From contig CM022669.1 of NCBI GenBank assembly GCA_012295275.1, forward strand, positions 11,302,449 to 11,366,448: DNA of 64,000 nucleotides. The letters are read 5' to 3'. Below, in pieces: positions 12,060-23,449 of the stretch (position 1 is its first letter; the number at the start of each line of letters is the position of its first letter). Below the pieces are notes generated by a model that was given only the letters and a program-made list of their open reading frames with translations, was not told the DNA's origin and searched no databases. The DNA comes from Chrysomallon squamiferum (lineage: Eukaryota > Mollusca > Gastropoda > Neomphalida > Peltospiridae). Both the position numbers and the translations under genes were made by a program.

Positions 12060-12642
12060 ATAGTGAATAAGATATGTTGGGCAATATCTTCAACCATTTT
12101 CTATGAAATTGAATGTCATATACCTGTATGACATTGAATGATATATATCAGTATATATTTATGACATGAATACCTATGATACTGAATGATATAGTCAAGT
12201 AATATATCAGAATATATCTTTACCACTATCTGTGATTATTGAACTATCTATTATATTCAAAAAATACCTATGACATTGAGCATGCTGTTTATCCAATCAT
12301 TACTCATGACACTGAATGATATATCAGGCTATATCACTCCCCAGGACACTGATCAAGCTAAATATTCAACTATGTATGACAATCAACATGCTATATCTCC
12401 AACCTTTACCTATGAGATCAAGTTTGAAAAAGCTATGACAATGAATGATATATATTAGGTTATATCTTCAACCATTACCTATGGCTTCAAGTTTGAAAAT
12501 TAATGATATATATCATATTAAATCATCAAGCATTACTTACTGAGTGTGTTATACTTATGACATTGAATGATATATATCATGTTATATATTTAACACTGAG
12601 TCATATATACCTATGACACTGAATGATATACATCATGCTATA
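12060..12642. repeat. Degenerate minisatellite continuing from exon B
   Basis: Diverged tandem units of roughly 45-70 bp built on ACCTATGACATTGAATGATA and a following ATATATCATGCTATATCT-like half. The first half matches the exon B edge (ACCTATGACATTGAGAGTGA on the plus strand). Divergence increases away from the exon, as expected for an array that grew outward from the exon edge. The left boundary is approximate. Confidence 0.7.
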
Positions 12643-12858
12643 TCTTGCTATGACACTGTTACCTATGACATTGAGAGTGATACGTCGGACTATATGATAT
12701 ACATCATGCTCTATCTTGCTATGACATTGAGAGTGATATGTCGGACTATATGATATACATCATGCTATATCTTGCTATGACACTGTTACCTATGACATTG
12801 AGAGTGATATGTCGGACTATGGGACTATGTCATCTCTATCTTGCTATGACACTGTTAC
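12643..12858 (-). repeat. Tandem copies of the exon B 3' edge and its splice donor
   Basis: Three extra copies of the last ~31 coding bases of exon B lie directly downstream in the intron, ending (high-coordinate side) at 12820, 12749 and 12693. The real exon edge aligns at 12889-12859, so the spacings are 69, 71 and 56 bp. Two copies keep the GTAAC donor core (near 12789-12785 and 12663-12659). The middle copy has lost about 15 bp that include it. The copies are nearly identical, with one visible substitution in the farthest, so they are recent compared with the degraded units farther left. Minus-strand transcripts would carry decoy 5' splice sites here. Confidence 0.85.
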
Positions 12859-13078
12859 CTATGACATTGAGAGTGATATGTCGGACTATGTCCTCTTTGG
12901 CGCTGATCTGACATTCGTAGACTCCTGCGTGTTTCAGCTGCACGTCTCGGATGTGCAGATTCCACTCGGGACTGGCGAGCTGCGTGCGAGGTCGTCTCAG
13001 GTAGAACCGGCTGTCAGCCACAAACACGTACTCTCCTATAGTGATCGGGTGAGCCTGGCTCACCTTCTTCCATATTAC
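12859..13078 (-). CDS. Dpr/zig-8-like Ig receptor, exon B (second half of Ig domain 1)
   Basis: Internal coding exon of 220 bp. The acceptor is CCCCAG (ending at 13079). The donor is ATAG|GTAACA, weaker than those of the other exons. It enters in phase 0, encodes 73 residues and leaves in phase 1. It opens with VIWKKV, whose Trp is the invariant Ig core residue. The segment TIGEYVFVADSRF corresponds to the C'-D region typical of Dpr and zig-8 first Ig domains. HAGVYECQIS holds the second Ig cysteine (exon residue 56), and the domain ends HITLNVI. Joined to exon A, the two cysteines are 65 residues apart, normal for a V-type Ig domain. Reading past the donor reaches a stop within about ten codons, so the donor is needed. 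The last 31 coding bases and the donor recur in tandem inside the next intron (12643-12858), which is unusual. Confidence 0.86.
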
Positions 13079-13477
13079 CTGGGGAAAAACATGTATAATA
13101 ATTGTTATTGGAAAATCTTAATAATTGTGTTATTGGTCAGTTTTGATAACGGTTATTGGATTGCTTGGGTTTTTTCGTTACTTTAAAGATGTTGATATGT
13201 TTTTTCTGAATAAAAAAATATATATTCATTAGCTCAGATTCTAATTACTGAAGATTAGTCTTTACTAATAATAAAGTTTTAAAGGCCACTACTTTTGATT
13301 TGCAGTAAGTTATAATAATTAAGAAATAAGAAAATCCTTTTTTTTTTTTTTTTGTTAATTAAAAATATATATACATATCTGAGTATTTTTTTAAGAAAAT
13401 AAACTTTTTAATATACTCTATTCCTGATTTGGAGATATTTTAATTCGTTTACGAAGTTACGTGTGTATTTTACTCAC
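13079..13477 (-). other. Intron between exons A and B (399 bp)
   Basis: GTGAGT donor to CCCCAG acceptor. AT-rich with one A/T homopolymer run near 13340. It interrupts Ig domain 1 just before the core Trp codon, in phase 0. No other element seen. Confidence 0.8.
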
Positions 13478-13602
13478 AGACTTTGGACCCAGGTTTTCCA
13501 CAGCACACGGCAGAACTGCCTCGTCCCCTCTTTTCACTGTGATGTTCACCGGGGTGTCGAGGAAGCCTGGCAACATGTACCTCATTGGATGCGACCCAGA
13601 AG
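13478..13602 (-). CDS. Dpr/zig-8-like Ig receptor, exon A (first half of Ig domain 1)
   Basis: Internal coding exon of 125 bp. The acceptor ends in TTTTCAG and the donor is GTGAGT (13477-13472), both good consensus sites. The exon starts with two bases that complete a split codon, then encodes 41 residues and ends in phase 0. Visible features are an N-glycosylation sequon NIT (residues 19-21), the A/B-strand pattern VKRGDEAVLPC with the first Ig cysteine at residue 32, and the end LGPKS. The next exon supplies the tryptophan that packs on the core. In Dpr and zig-8 proteins this region also follows a short mature N-terminus. The exon carrying the start codon and signal peptide must lie at higher coordinates, ending with one base of the split codon, and I did not find it. 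The protein is expected on the neuronal surface as a homophilic or heterophilic adhesion receptor; that role is inferred from the family. Confidence 0.85.
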
Positions 13603-13974
13603 CTGAAAACAGAATTTTAAATTTAATTAATTTTTACTTCATCACATTGCAGCAAAATTATCAAATTTAGAAACTGTTTGTAAAAAATGTTTTTAAAAAG
13701 CATGCCAGTGTTGGTTCTTAAGAAAACTAGTCTAAGAATAGTTTGTGTGCACTACTGTGTTCATGTTATCTTTCATTCTAACCTTTTCTGATAATAAAGT
13801 ATGTAATCATGCCACGACATTATAAAAATATCTCTTGATGCCACTTCAAAACAATTTGTAAAAGGAACAGAAATGTATATTTATTATTGTTTACCGGCAA
13901 AAATAACTTATTGTTTAATACCTGAGTTTACCTAATAACTATTGATATAAAAATATATATTAAAGGTTTCATTA

Positions 13975-13975
13975 A

Positions 13976-14026
<51 letters not shown>

Positions 14027-14027
14027 T
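13975..14027. repeat. (ATA)n microsatellite
   Basis: About 17 near-perfect copies. Confidence 0.95.
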
Positions 14028-14269
14028 GTCATTCATTCACTTTACTTTAAAGTCTTCTGGTCATTTACATCATACATTATACATTTTTCTGATACGAAAT
14101 GTTTTTAAGAACACAAACCATTGACCAGTTAATTATTCTCTATAAAAACAAGGTTAATATTCTGGAATTCCAATTATTTTAGGATTAGTTTGGAGTAATA
14201 CAGCAATAATGATGACTTGGGGGACACGATGATCTATTTTTAGATTTTATTGCTTCAGGTTCAAAACTC

Positions 14270-14920
14270 TTCATTCTCTATTCTGTCAATAATCCAAATG
14301 AATCAGTCAGTCATCACAACTGATCTTGTTGATGATTCCACTAAATACATCAGTCACCATTCATGTAGAATCATTCAATCAGTAATACTTACTATTCAGT
14401 TAATTCAGTTACCAATAATTCTAGACTAATATGTCAGCCATCAATACTAAATGAGTTTAGTCAATCATCAATACTTAATCAAGTAAGTCAATCAAAACTT
14501 AATCAGTAAGTCAATTATCAGTACTACATAAGTAAGTCAAGCATCAATACTAATTCTTACTGAATCAATCATTATTCCTACTGGATCATTCAGCATCATT
14601 GCTACATCAATCAATCAATCATTAGTCATACAGAATCATAAAATCAGTAACCTATTAAATTAATCAACATTAGTCATAATGAATCATAATCATCAATCTA
14701 CTGGATCATTCATCAATCACACTCAGAATTAAACAGTCTGAAATCCTAGAATACATGTCACTGATAAATCCTTTTTTTTTGTTGAAAAATCAATTATTCT
14801 GTCAAATAAATTAATAATACTTTTAACTATATCAACAATCCTTTTAAATAAATCAACAATCCTTTCAAATAAATCAACAATCCTACTGCATTGATCCAAT
14901 CAGTCATAGTGAATCAAACA
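14270..14920. repeat. Diverged tandem array built on TCAATCATCAATACT, with a 21-bp sub-array
   Basis: Repeated degenerate units containing AATCAGTCAATCATCAATA over about 600 bp. Near the right end, three copies of a 21-bp unit ATCAACAATCCTTTTAAATA begin at 14831, 14852 and 14873. An old, decayed minisatellite. Confidence 0.75.
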
Positions 14921-15354
14921 AGAGATTCACACAGAATGAGTTAAGACAGGTTGTATTCATGGTGCATGTATGGGACTATGGCTGTGGAATATTGATGATA
15001 TTTAACACCAGTGATATCATGATGACTATTGACCTGGTGTCATTTATCACACCAGACTGGGCTCTGATTTCACACTTATTTGAATCCAGACTGCTAACAC
15101 ACTGAATCAGTATTTTCCTTCATCTCGATAATGTCTTGTGGAACTTGTAAATTTTTCATTATTCAGTACATAAGGAATATGTTTTTGATTCCCCGTCCAA
15201 AATTTTTTTTTTTTTATTACTATTCCTACATGTTGTAGAAATTATTAATGTATTTTCTGTTCACAGATGCATTTAATTACTGATAAATGATTTTTTTTCT
15301 TCTTTGATGAACACATGAGTGAACATATTTTTTTAATTATTGATAAAAATTCAT

Positions 15355-15530
15355 TTAAGAGAGAGAGAGAGAGAGAGATTGGGCAATGGTTGAAACTGAA
15401 GGTGACAATGTTACTACTACTGCTGCTGCTATGTCTATTACTACTACTACTACCACCATTATGACCACTACTACAGTCACTATTACCATTGCTACTTCTA
15501 TTACTACTACCACTACTAATACCATTTGCC
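15355..15530. repeat. (GA)n and imperfect (ACT)n trinucleotide array
   Basis: A GA array at 15360-15379, then about 115 bp of ACT/ACC/ATT triplets at 15410-15525. Threonine- or valine-rich open frames here are artefacts. Confidence 0.9.
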
Positions 15531-15829
15531 ACATAAACTGCAAAAATTTTTTTAACAAAAGTTTGAGCTTCTAAGTTTTAACTAAGTCACCTCTACCAAT
15601 ATATCCAATCTCACCGTAATGTCCATAAAAAACAACAACAACACCACCAAAACATGAACTCATTTAGAATCAACTTTCCTAAACAACAAAATAAATCAAC
15701 AGCCTGAAAGATAATTTCTCAAATCTTCGACACAAACACAGATTTTCTCCCCTTTTTTTTTTTTTAATGTTGTAAAACAGAGATTTTTTGTGTGTATGTG
15801 TAAAAACTAAGACAACCCTCGGACTTGTT

Positions 15830-16240
15830 AACAAAAACCTGAAATGAGAAGATCAATGTAAGACATTAAGTCAGCTGATGGCCTAACAACTTCCTTGAAC
15901 ATTACCCAGGCAGTTTGACTGCTTGTTTTTGCGTCAAATGCAAATTGGCAGAAGAACGTGGAATGGTCCTCTGCTTTCCCTCCGTGTTTTAAGAATCTTC
16001 TCTCCGACTGGCAGTAAAGAATCATCAGCAGACTTTAAATGGTGTGGCTCTGACAGACAGGAAGTGAAAGATAGTGGTTGTGAAATTACTTCTGGAAATT
16101 AACACTTAGCATGCAGCTTAACACTCTGGCTTTCTCCCTGTCATTATCCACAGGTTTACCATACAAGTAGATCAATAGCTTCACACTTCTTCCAGAGTTT
16201 TTGTTTCTGCTGTAATGGCGATTTCTTTCAAGTTGTTTTA
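15830..16240. promoter_or_regulatory. Candidate cis-regulatory island with octamer site
   Basis: About 400 bp of clearly higher complexity and GC than its flanks, without repeats. It contains ATGCAAATTGGCA at 15938-15950, a POU-type octamer followed by TTGGCA. The same 13-mer recurs 940 bp away at 16878-16890. A 65-codon minus-strand frame across it has no recognisable domain. The call rests on composition and motif only. Confidence 0.35.
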
Positions 16241-16494
16241 TTTGTAACTTTATGTTTTTTGGTTTTTCTGTAGTAATAGAGTTAGTTTCAATCTGTTTTC
16301 ATTTGCGTTTTTCGTTTTTTTGCATGTATCGTGTGTTATATGGTTTGCTTCTTCTTAATTTCCTATTTCTTCTTTTTAAATTTTGTTTGTGTTTTTATTC
16401 TTGTATGCTTCTTATTGTTTAAAGTTTTGTTTGCAGTTTTGTCTATATGTTTATTGTTATGATTAATATTGTTTGTTGGAAGTTACATAATTCA

Positions 16495-17110
16495 TTTCAG
16501 TCTGGTTTCAGGATGGTCATAGGATCAAACCTTTGTGGCTGTGCTCATGGGACATTTTCCCAATCTTGCATATGCTCAAAGTTTGACTTAATAAAGACTG
16601 TTAACCACTTTTTCTTCCTGTAAATGGTAATGATGGATAGTTCCACAAAGACAAATTTATTGCCTTTCCTGTGAAGGTTTTTTTTTGTTTTTATTGTTTG
16701 TTTTTGTTGTTGTTTGTATTTTTAAACAGCCTTGGAGACAGAAAAAACAACAACAACAACAACAACAACAAGAAAACTGAAGAAGAAAACCATCCCACCA
16801 AGTTTCCCCATTTGTACAAAGCACACAGAGATTGATTCCATCTGTGACAGACAGTTTCAATTAATGGTGGCCGATTAATGCAAATTGGCAAAAACCAGAA
16901 CTGGCTTTTTTTTTTGCCTTCTTCTTAATTTCTTCTTTTTAGATTTTTTTTTCTCCCTCGTCATTCACTTAATATTCCTTAATGCTATCTGCGTGCCATA
17001 TCATCTCTGCAGTTCTTCAAGCCAGGTTCAGCACTCTTCACGACAAATTGAAGATGACTGAATTCAAAGCTTTTTAAAAGGATTTCTTCATTTAGTGCAT
17101 CTGTTATTTA
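16495..17110. promoter_or_regulatory. Candidate cis-regulatory island, second octamer copy
   Basis: Moderately GC-rich unique DNA, interrupted by a CAA/T-rich tract (16680-16772). It carries the second ATGCAAATTGGCA (16878-16890), preceded by GGCCGATTA. The shared extended octamer suggests two related elements. Confidence 0.3.
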
Positions 17111-17396
17111 AACCTCTGTAATATTGTTTCTGTCAGTATTTATGCCGTAATGAAGCAAAACAGTCTGGATTTAGAAACCTTATTTTTAGATCCTGGATTG
17201 TCCTCAGCAAAAAAAAAGAAAAAAGAGAATGAATGAAATGAAGTTATTGTTTTTGATCTCTTAAAGAGCACCTGTCTGGAAAGGGATAAACAATATTTAT
17301 CAAAGATCAGATGATTATATCAGAGAGATATGATATGGAGTTTATATGGATTTGAAAGCAGGATTTTATTGTGTTTGGTGTCTATATATTTTATTC

Positions 17397-17527
<131 letters not shown>

Positions 17528-18339
17528 TTGCCTTTATCTGTAAGTGTATATATGTGTGTCTATCTACCTAGATAATCTGTGAACCTATCAAGCTGCTTGA
17601 CTGTCTATGCATTATCCATCTCTAGATAGTGAGCAATCTCTTTTTACACACATGTGTGTGCATGCACATCCACACACAGATACACATACACATACACACA
17701 CATACATACATGCACACTCAGATATACTGTATGTGGTGTCTACATCGTTCCAAATTAAATCCTCAAGAGAGAAAGTCCACTAATTGCACTGTTTAGATCA
17801 GTTACACTGTGATGAATATTTGAGTGCACGGTTTTAATAAATTACCAGAAATTTACATGCACCGAGAAAACTGCAACTGCTACATTAAAAATTAACTTGA
17901 TGGTGAGAAAGATCAGTGATTCAGACCAAATGATTCAGCACGTTGCAATATGTCCACTGGTTCTCTGCAAGCCTCTCCTGAAGGTTCAAGCATGTTTTCC
18001 AGGACAGCGTTGGTGTTAGTGTGTTGAAAGGTTAGTTACAGAGAGTTGAGAAGGTTTTATTTTTTTTATCTGTGAGTTGGGGCTTTTTCTTGGATATGGT
18101 TCAGAAACAAACAAACTTCTTAAACTCTTGAGTGGCTTTGGTAGCTATTAAAGTTGTCACAGTTTTAATGTCCCATGTACTATACCTGACAGGTAGCATT
18201 CCATTGGGTCAAATTCCCAAGAGGTCAAAATGCCTGATGGTTGAAATATAAGTACTTGTCTGTTATGTAAACACTAGTCTATTATCTGTGTAGTTAACAA
18301 ACTGGACAGCATTGTGGGCATTAAAGTATTTATATTATT

Positions 18340-18940
18340 AAAACTAAAATTCTTTTACTTTCTTTGGCAAACAAGGAACTGAGTTTTCTAATTCTGATGA
18401 GAAAATTCTTTGAACATTCTTTTACTCTGTCTGTCTGGCAACAACAAAAGAATTAAAGTTTTTTAATTCTGATGATAAAATTCTTTTATCACTTAACAAA
18501 AATTTAAAAGAAAAATTCTTTTACTCTCTTTGACAAAAAACCAAAAAGAACTGAGCTTTTCGAATTCTGATGATAAAATTCTTTAGTAACTTAACACAAT
18601 TTTTTAAAAACAACTTTTACTCTGACAACAAAACAAATGAGGTATTCTGATTCTGAAGATAAAATTCTTTGATCAGTTAACACAGTTTTAAAAAAAAGAA
18701 AAACCCTTTTACTTTGACAACAAAATAACTGATGTTTACTAATTCCGACGATAAAATTCTTTGATAACTTAACACAATTAAAAAAATATATATTTTTTTA
18801 AACTTTTTTTTTGACAGCAAGAGAATTGAAATTTTCTAATTCTGTTGATAAAATTCTTTGATAACTGAAGATTTTTTTAAAAATTCTTTCACTCTCTCTT
18901 TCTGACAACAAAAGAATTGACGCTTTCTGATTCAGCACAC
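18340..18940. repeat. Degenerate ~85-105-bp minisatellite, about seven copies
   Basis: Copies carry the order ATTCTTTTACTCT, TGACAACAAAAGAATTGA, TTTTCTAATTCTGATGATAA, AATTCTTTGATAACTTAACA and an A-rich end. They begin near 18345, 18416, 18514, 18611, 18703, 18797 and 18880. Clear tandem descent but heavily diverged, with unit-length variation. Confidence 0.85.
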
Positions 18941-19145
18941 GTACTCATCTCTTTCTTGCCACGAATCTGTGAAACTGCTCAGTGAGTAATTTACACTTTA
19001 TCTCTTCTTCTGCTCATCAGCTGAGCCATCATTACAACCCATCAGGTGACACTAATCAACAAGCTCTTCTTTCTCTCTCTCTCTCTTTAAACGACTGTTT
19101 TGTTTGATTAGCGAAAGACACACACGAAAGTTTCCAGAGATGTGA
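18940..19145. other. Unique sequence between two tandem arrays
   Basis: About 200 bp of moderate complexity with a short CT run (19072-19086). No gene seen; possibly regulatory. Confidence 0.3.
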
Positions 19146-19159
19146 ATTTCAATGGGTTA

Positions 19160-19322
19160 TTTCCCTCCCAGGATTGGTGTGTTGTATATTGTTTTATATC
19201 TCACAGATGTGTTTTGTATATTTTTTGTATCTCACAGATGTGTGTTGTATATTTTTTTGTATCTCACAGAGTGGTGTGTTGTATATTTTTTGTAACTCAC
19301 GGAGTGGTGTGTTGTTATCACA
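19160..19322. repeat. ~34-bp minisatellite, four copies
   Basis: Units of the form GTGTGTTGTATATTTTTTGT followed by ATCTCACAGA, with small length changes. The last copies carry GAGTGG variants. Confidence 0.88.
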
Positions 19323-19379
19323 TCTAATGAACGACTGCTGTGAAGAAGAATGAGAAGAGTTTCATGACTTGGATGTGAA

Positions 19380-19550
19380 TTTTCTCTTAATTACATTCTT
19401 TTCACCGTGGTTCAGAAATAAATGTGTTCCGTAATGTCTTTCGTTTCTAAGTGACAATTAAGGCTTAAGCACGCCTCTCCTGGGTCCGAAGCAGAGTTGT
19501 GTGGACTGCCCACCCAGGACTGAAGTTAATTGTTAGACTGATTTTTTAAA
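19380..19550. promoter_or_regulatory. Candidate cis-regulatory island
   Basis: Unique, GC-richer stretch around GACAATTAAGGCTTAAGCAC and CCCACCCAGGACTGAAG. It contains homeodomain-type CAATTAAG cores. Composition-based call only. Confidence 0.28.
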
Positions 19551-19631
19551 AGACTTTGGTTCTTCCTGTTGTTCTTCGTATTTGATCAATACTTTATTAC
19601 TGCACCTTTTACACTATACAAGTTACCTTTG

Positions 19632-19883
<252 letters not shown>

Positions 19884-19999
19884 ACCATAAAATACAGAAT
19901 GAAATTAAATAGAAATGTGACGAATTTAATTTAAATTTAAAGAAAAAATAGAGTAAGAAAAATATATACACACATGACTTTTGAAATGAAAGAATGTAC

Positions 20000-21390
20000 A
20001 AAAATGGTTATTATTAATCCACAAAATAATTTTAAAATTTAAGAATTTCTTTGCAAACAAAACAAATATATCTTAACATTTTTTTTTTATACATCTACCT
20101 CCTCTCAAAATTCACTTTTTTTTTCATTTAAAAAAAAAAACATGACTTAAACTAAATATTTTCAATACTTTTTTATTAACAAAACTCCTGCTGCTCCTCT
20201 CTACTCGTGTTTCTGTACTCACAATTTATTCTTTTTCAACCATCCAAAACCATCACTTATACCAAATATTAATAATCCTATTTTCGATATTTCTTTATTA
20301 AGAAAAACCCTGCTACTTTCATCCTGTTAGCCCACCATTCAATTCATCTTACATGTGTTTGATAATTCTTGTTTCTTAACCATTAAGAAAGACCACTTGT
20401 TCAGCACAGAGGCTAGGTGAGTGTACAGAAATATTTGTTTTTCTTACTTTCTTCTGACAGAGAGTGATTCAGTGATGGATAGACTGGTTCTGCTATCACC
20501 AGTGTTTTCAATTACGGAATCTCCACAGAACTCTGTTTATCCATTTTGTTAACGTTTATTTTATTTTTCATCATGAAACCAAATTAAAATGTTCTTTATA
20601 CAAACAGGCTTCTGCTAATAGGATTTAGACAGACAGGAATGTATATCTGTGTAAGTGTGTGTGTTATATTTTATATATATATACTATATATATACACATA
20701 CACAAACAACACATGTACATATATAAATTTAATATACACACACACATACACACACACACAGGACATATGCATAGAAACAAAGGCCTATCCCATAAGATAC
20801 CAAAAATAAATGAATAAATAATAATAATAATAATAATAAATAAATAAAATAATAATAAATGAAATAATAATATAAAACATAAAAGATATTATGAAAGATG
20901 AAAATGTTTACCGATTTAAGAAATGACACTTTTAAAAAGAAATCAAAATTTAAAACGATTCTATGTAAAACTGAAAGAACAACAAATGCCAGTTCCACCA
21001 CTGATTTCTAAATTACTGTTGAAAAAAAATTATCCAGAAAGGATAAAAATAAGAGGTAAAAAAAAAACCTTACCAAAATCACCAAATTGATTCAGAGTGT
21101 GGGTGTGTATCAGGAACAGTCTTTAAATCAATTACCTCAATATAATGAGTGACAAAAAAACACTACACAAAACAAAAAAACAAAAATTACCAAAAAAAAA
21201 AAATTTTTTAAAAAATTATCTATTAAAAATTATTCTTTTCATTTAATCATTACAAAAAGATAAGCCATTTAAATAATTTAAGGGAAATTTTTTTTTTTTT
21301 TTTTCCTTTCAGATAGTCAAGGAAGGTTAGAAAAGAAACACCAACAACATTATCTTTAGATGAAAAAAACAACAACAAACCATTTGGATA
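20000..21390. other. AT-rich DNA with small CA/TA and AAT tracts
   Basis: No gene seen. It holds TA/CA dinucleotide patches (20650-20760), an AAT tract (20820-20870) and A-rich runs around 21170-21220. The block at 20170-20540 is more complex but has no recognised feature. Confidence 0.5.
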
Positions 21391-21394
21391 AAAG

Positions 21395-21660
21395 ATTACT
21401 TGACTGAGCAATTAGCCAGATTGTTGGTTTTTATGATGTGAAGTTATGACAGTGTTTGGAAGTGAAAGGGGCTCTAATTGTCTCTGTTATGACTCATAAA
21501 CATTATCAGTGACAGAACAGTTGTACATACTAAATGACTTTAACGGCCGAGGGTTTGTTCCCTCTCTCGTAAGTCATGGTGCATTTCATTTTATTGGAGA
21601 AACAGCGAACTCAGTCTGTGATGTTAATTTGTTCCAGGTGGTGCCTTTCGCATTTAGAAT
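21395..21660. promoter_or_regulatory. Candidate cis-regulatory island
   Basis: Unique sequence of higher complexity, including GTCTCTGTTATGACTCATAA (a TGACTCA AP-1-type core), AACGGCCGAGGG and CCAGGTGGTG (an E-box). Flanked by AT-rich DNA and microsatellites. Confidence 0.32.
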
Positions 21661-21669
21661 TATTATAAA

Positions 21670-21861
21670 GAGATTGTTAGGTAGGTAGGTAGGTAGATAA
21701 ATAAATATGTTTGAATGTTTGATAGATAAGAGGTAAACAGAAAGATAGAGAGAAAGATAGACAGACAGATAGATGGGATATATAGATAGACATATATTAC
21801 ATATGTAAATATATATATATATGTTTGTGCATGTATGTATGTATGTACATATGCATGCATG

Positions 21862-21897
<36 letters not shown>
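21670..21897. repeat. Compound tetranucleotide/dinucleotide array
   Basis: GGTA, GATA/GACA, TATG and then (GT)n units in series, ending in about 30 bp of pure GT (21866-21894). Confidence 0.92.
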
Positions 21898-21899
<2 letters not shown>

Positions 21900-22364
21900 T
21901 GTGTCTGGGTTTTTTAAAACAGTACTGATTCCCTATTTTGTGGTTAGAAATTATTATGACAATAATATTAATTTTAGTTCAGTACTAAATACTAACCATC
22001 TTTAAAAAAAAAAAATTGTTTTTATTATTTTTGTGTGTATTTCTTAATACTTTTCACTTATATCAATATTTTCAACAGAGCTGGTATTTTCAGCCAAAAT
22101 TCTATTAACTTTTTTTTTTTCTTTTAACAATTTATCTGACCTCCTGAAGTAAATGACACTTTAACATGATAGATTTTTATTTAAGTACTTTCTTTTTTCA
22201 ATTTTTTTCTCTAAAAAAAAAAAAAATGAAAAATGAAAAAAAAAAAAAAAAGGAAAAAGTCTAGAGTAAAAAAAAAAAAAAAAAAAGAAGACACTTCACA
22301 ATAAAAAAATATACATATAAATTAAAAAAATAAAGAAAAAAATAAAATAGAAGATTTTTTTGCC

Positions 22365-22735
22365 CTGTTAGACAATTGGCTATCACTGAATCACTATATT
22401 CATCACTGACAAGTATACTTTGTGGAGAATTTCTGTTTCGGTTAAGAATTAATTTCATTTTCCTGCCTTCCTTAGGGATGATTTTGCAATTTCATGCTGC
22501 AGAATTTGAAGAAGAACTTAGTTCCTGTCAATCTGCGGGTAATTCTCGGTCGGTCCCCAAGGACAGAAAGCTCGCGAAAAGAAATAAAAACCAGTGGCGT
22601 TTTTTCTTCTTTCAGTATCGAATTATCGTCATTTGCTGTGAGTGATTATTTATTATGGATGTGTTTATCAAAGTGGTTATGCTTTGCTTAATTCTGTTAT
22701 CACGAAGAATATTATTTAACTACTTGTCGTAGGTG
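22365..22735. promoter_or_regulatory. Candidate cis-regulatory island
   Basis: About 370 bp of unique sequence with GC-rich patches (TGCGGGTAATTCTCGGTCGG, AAGCTCGCGAAAAG). Overlapping open frames of 89 and 65 codons on the plus strand show no domain, signal peptide or splice logic that I recognise. Confidence 0.3.
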
Positions 22736-22799
22736 ATTAAAAAATAGTTTTTTTTTTTATTATTCTCTTTTGTTATTATTCAGTTTTTTATTTTTGTTA

Positions 22800-23360
22800 C
22801 TGAAATTAATGAAAGGATGAATGGATGAATGGATGAAAGCATGAAAGAATGGATGGTTAGATTAATGATGTATGAATGATAGATGAATGGATGGATGGAT
22901 GGATGGGTGGATGGATGGATGGATGGATGGATGGATGGATGGATGGATGAATGAATGAATGAATGGAAGGATGGATGAATGAAAGAATGGATGAATGAAT
23001 GAATGAAAGAATGGATGGATGAATGGATGGACGGATGGATGGATGGATGAATGGTTAGATTAATGATGGATGAATGATAGATGAATGAATGGATGGATGA
23101 ATGAGTGGATGGATGGTTGAATGAATGAATGAATGAATGAAAGGATGGATGGATGAATGGATATATGAATGAATGGATGGATGAATGGGTGGATGGATAG
23201 ATGGATGGATGAATGAATGAATGGAAGGATGGATGAATGAAAGAATAGATGAATGAATGAATGAAAGAATGGATGGATGAATGGATAGGTGAATGACTGA
23301 AAGAATGAAAGAATGAATGGATCAGTGATGAATGAATGGATGAATGGATGGATGGATGAA
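22800..23360. repeat. (GGAT/GAAT)n tetranucleotide array with higher-order duplication
   Basis: About 560 bp of ATGG/ATGA units. Rare landmarks recur: GGTTAGATTAATGATG at 22855 and 23053 (198 bp apart), and GAATGGAAGGATGGATGAAT at 22961 and 23219 (258 bp apart). So blocks of hundreds of bases were duplicated in addition to 4-bp slippage. Confidence 0.94.
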
Positions 23361-23396
23361 TTTGTTTTAAAAGTTTAATGATAAATAATGAATATG

Positions 23397-23449
23397 AATT
23401 ATTTAGATAACACCAGATGATATATATATATGGTGTTATCTAAATAATT
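23397..23449. repeat. Perfect 19-bp inverted repeat (hairpin)
   Basis: The left arm AATTATTTAGATAACACCA (23397-23415) is exactly complementary to the right arm at 23431-23449, with a 15-nt AT-rich loop. It lies just beyond the GGAT array. Confidence 0.92.
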
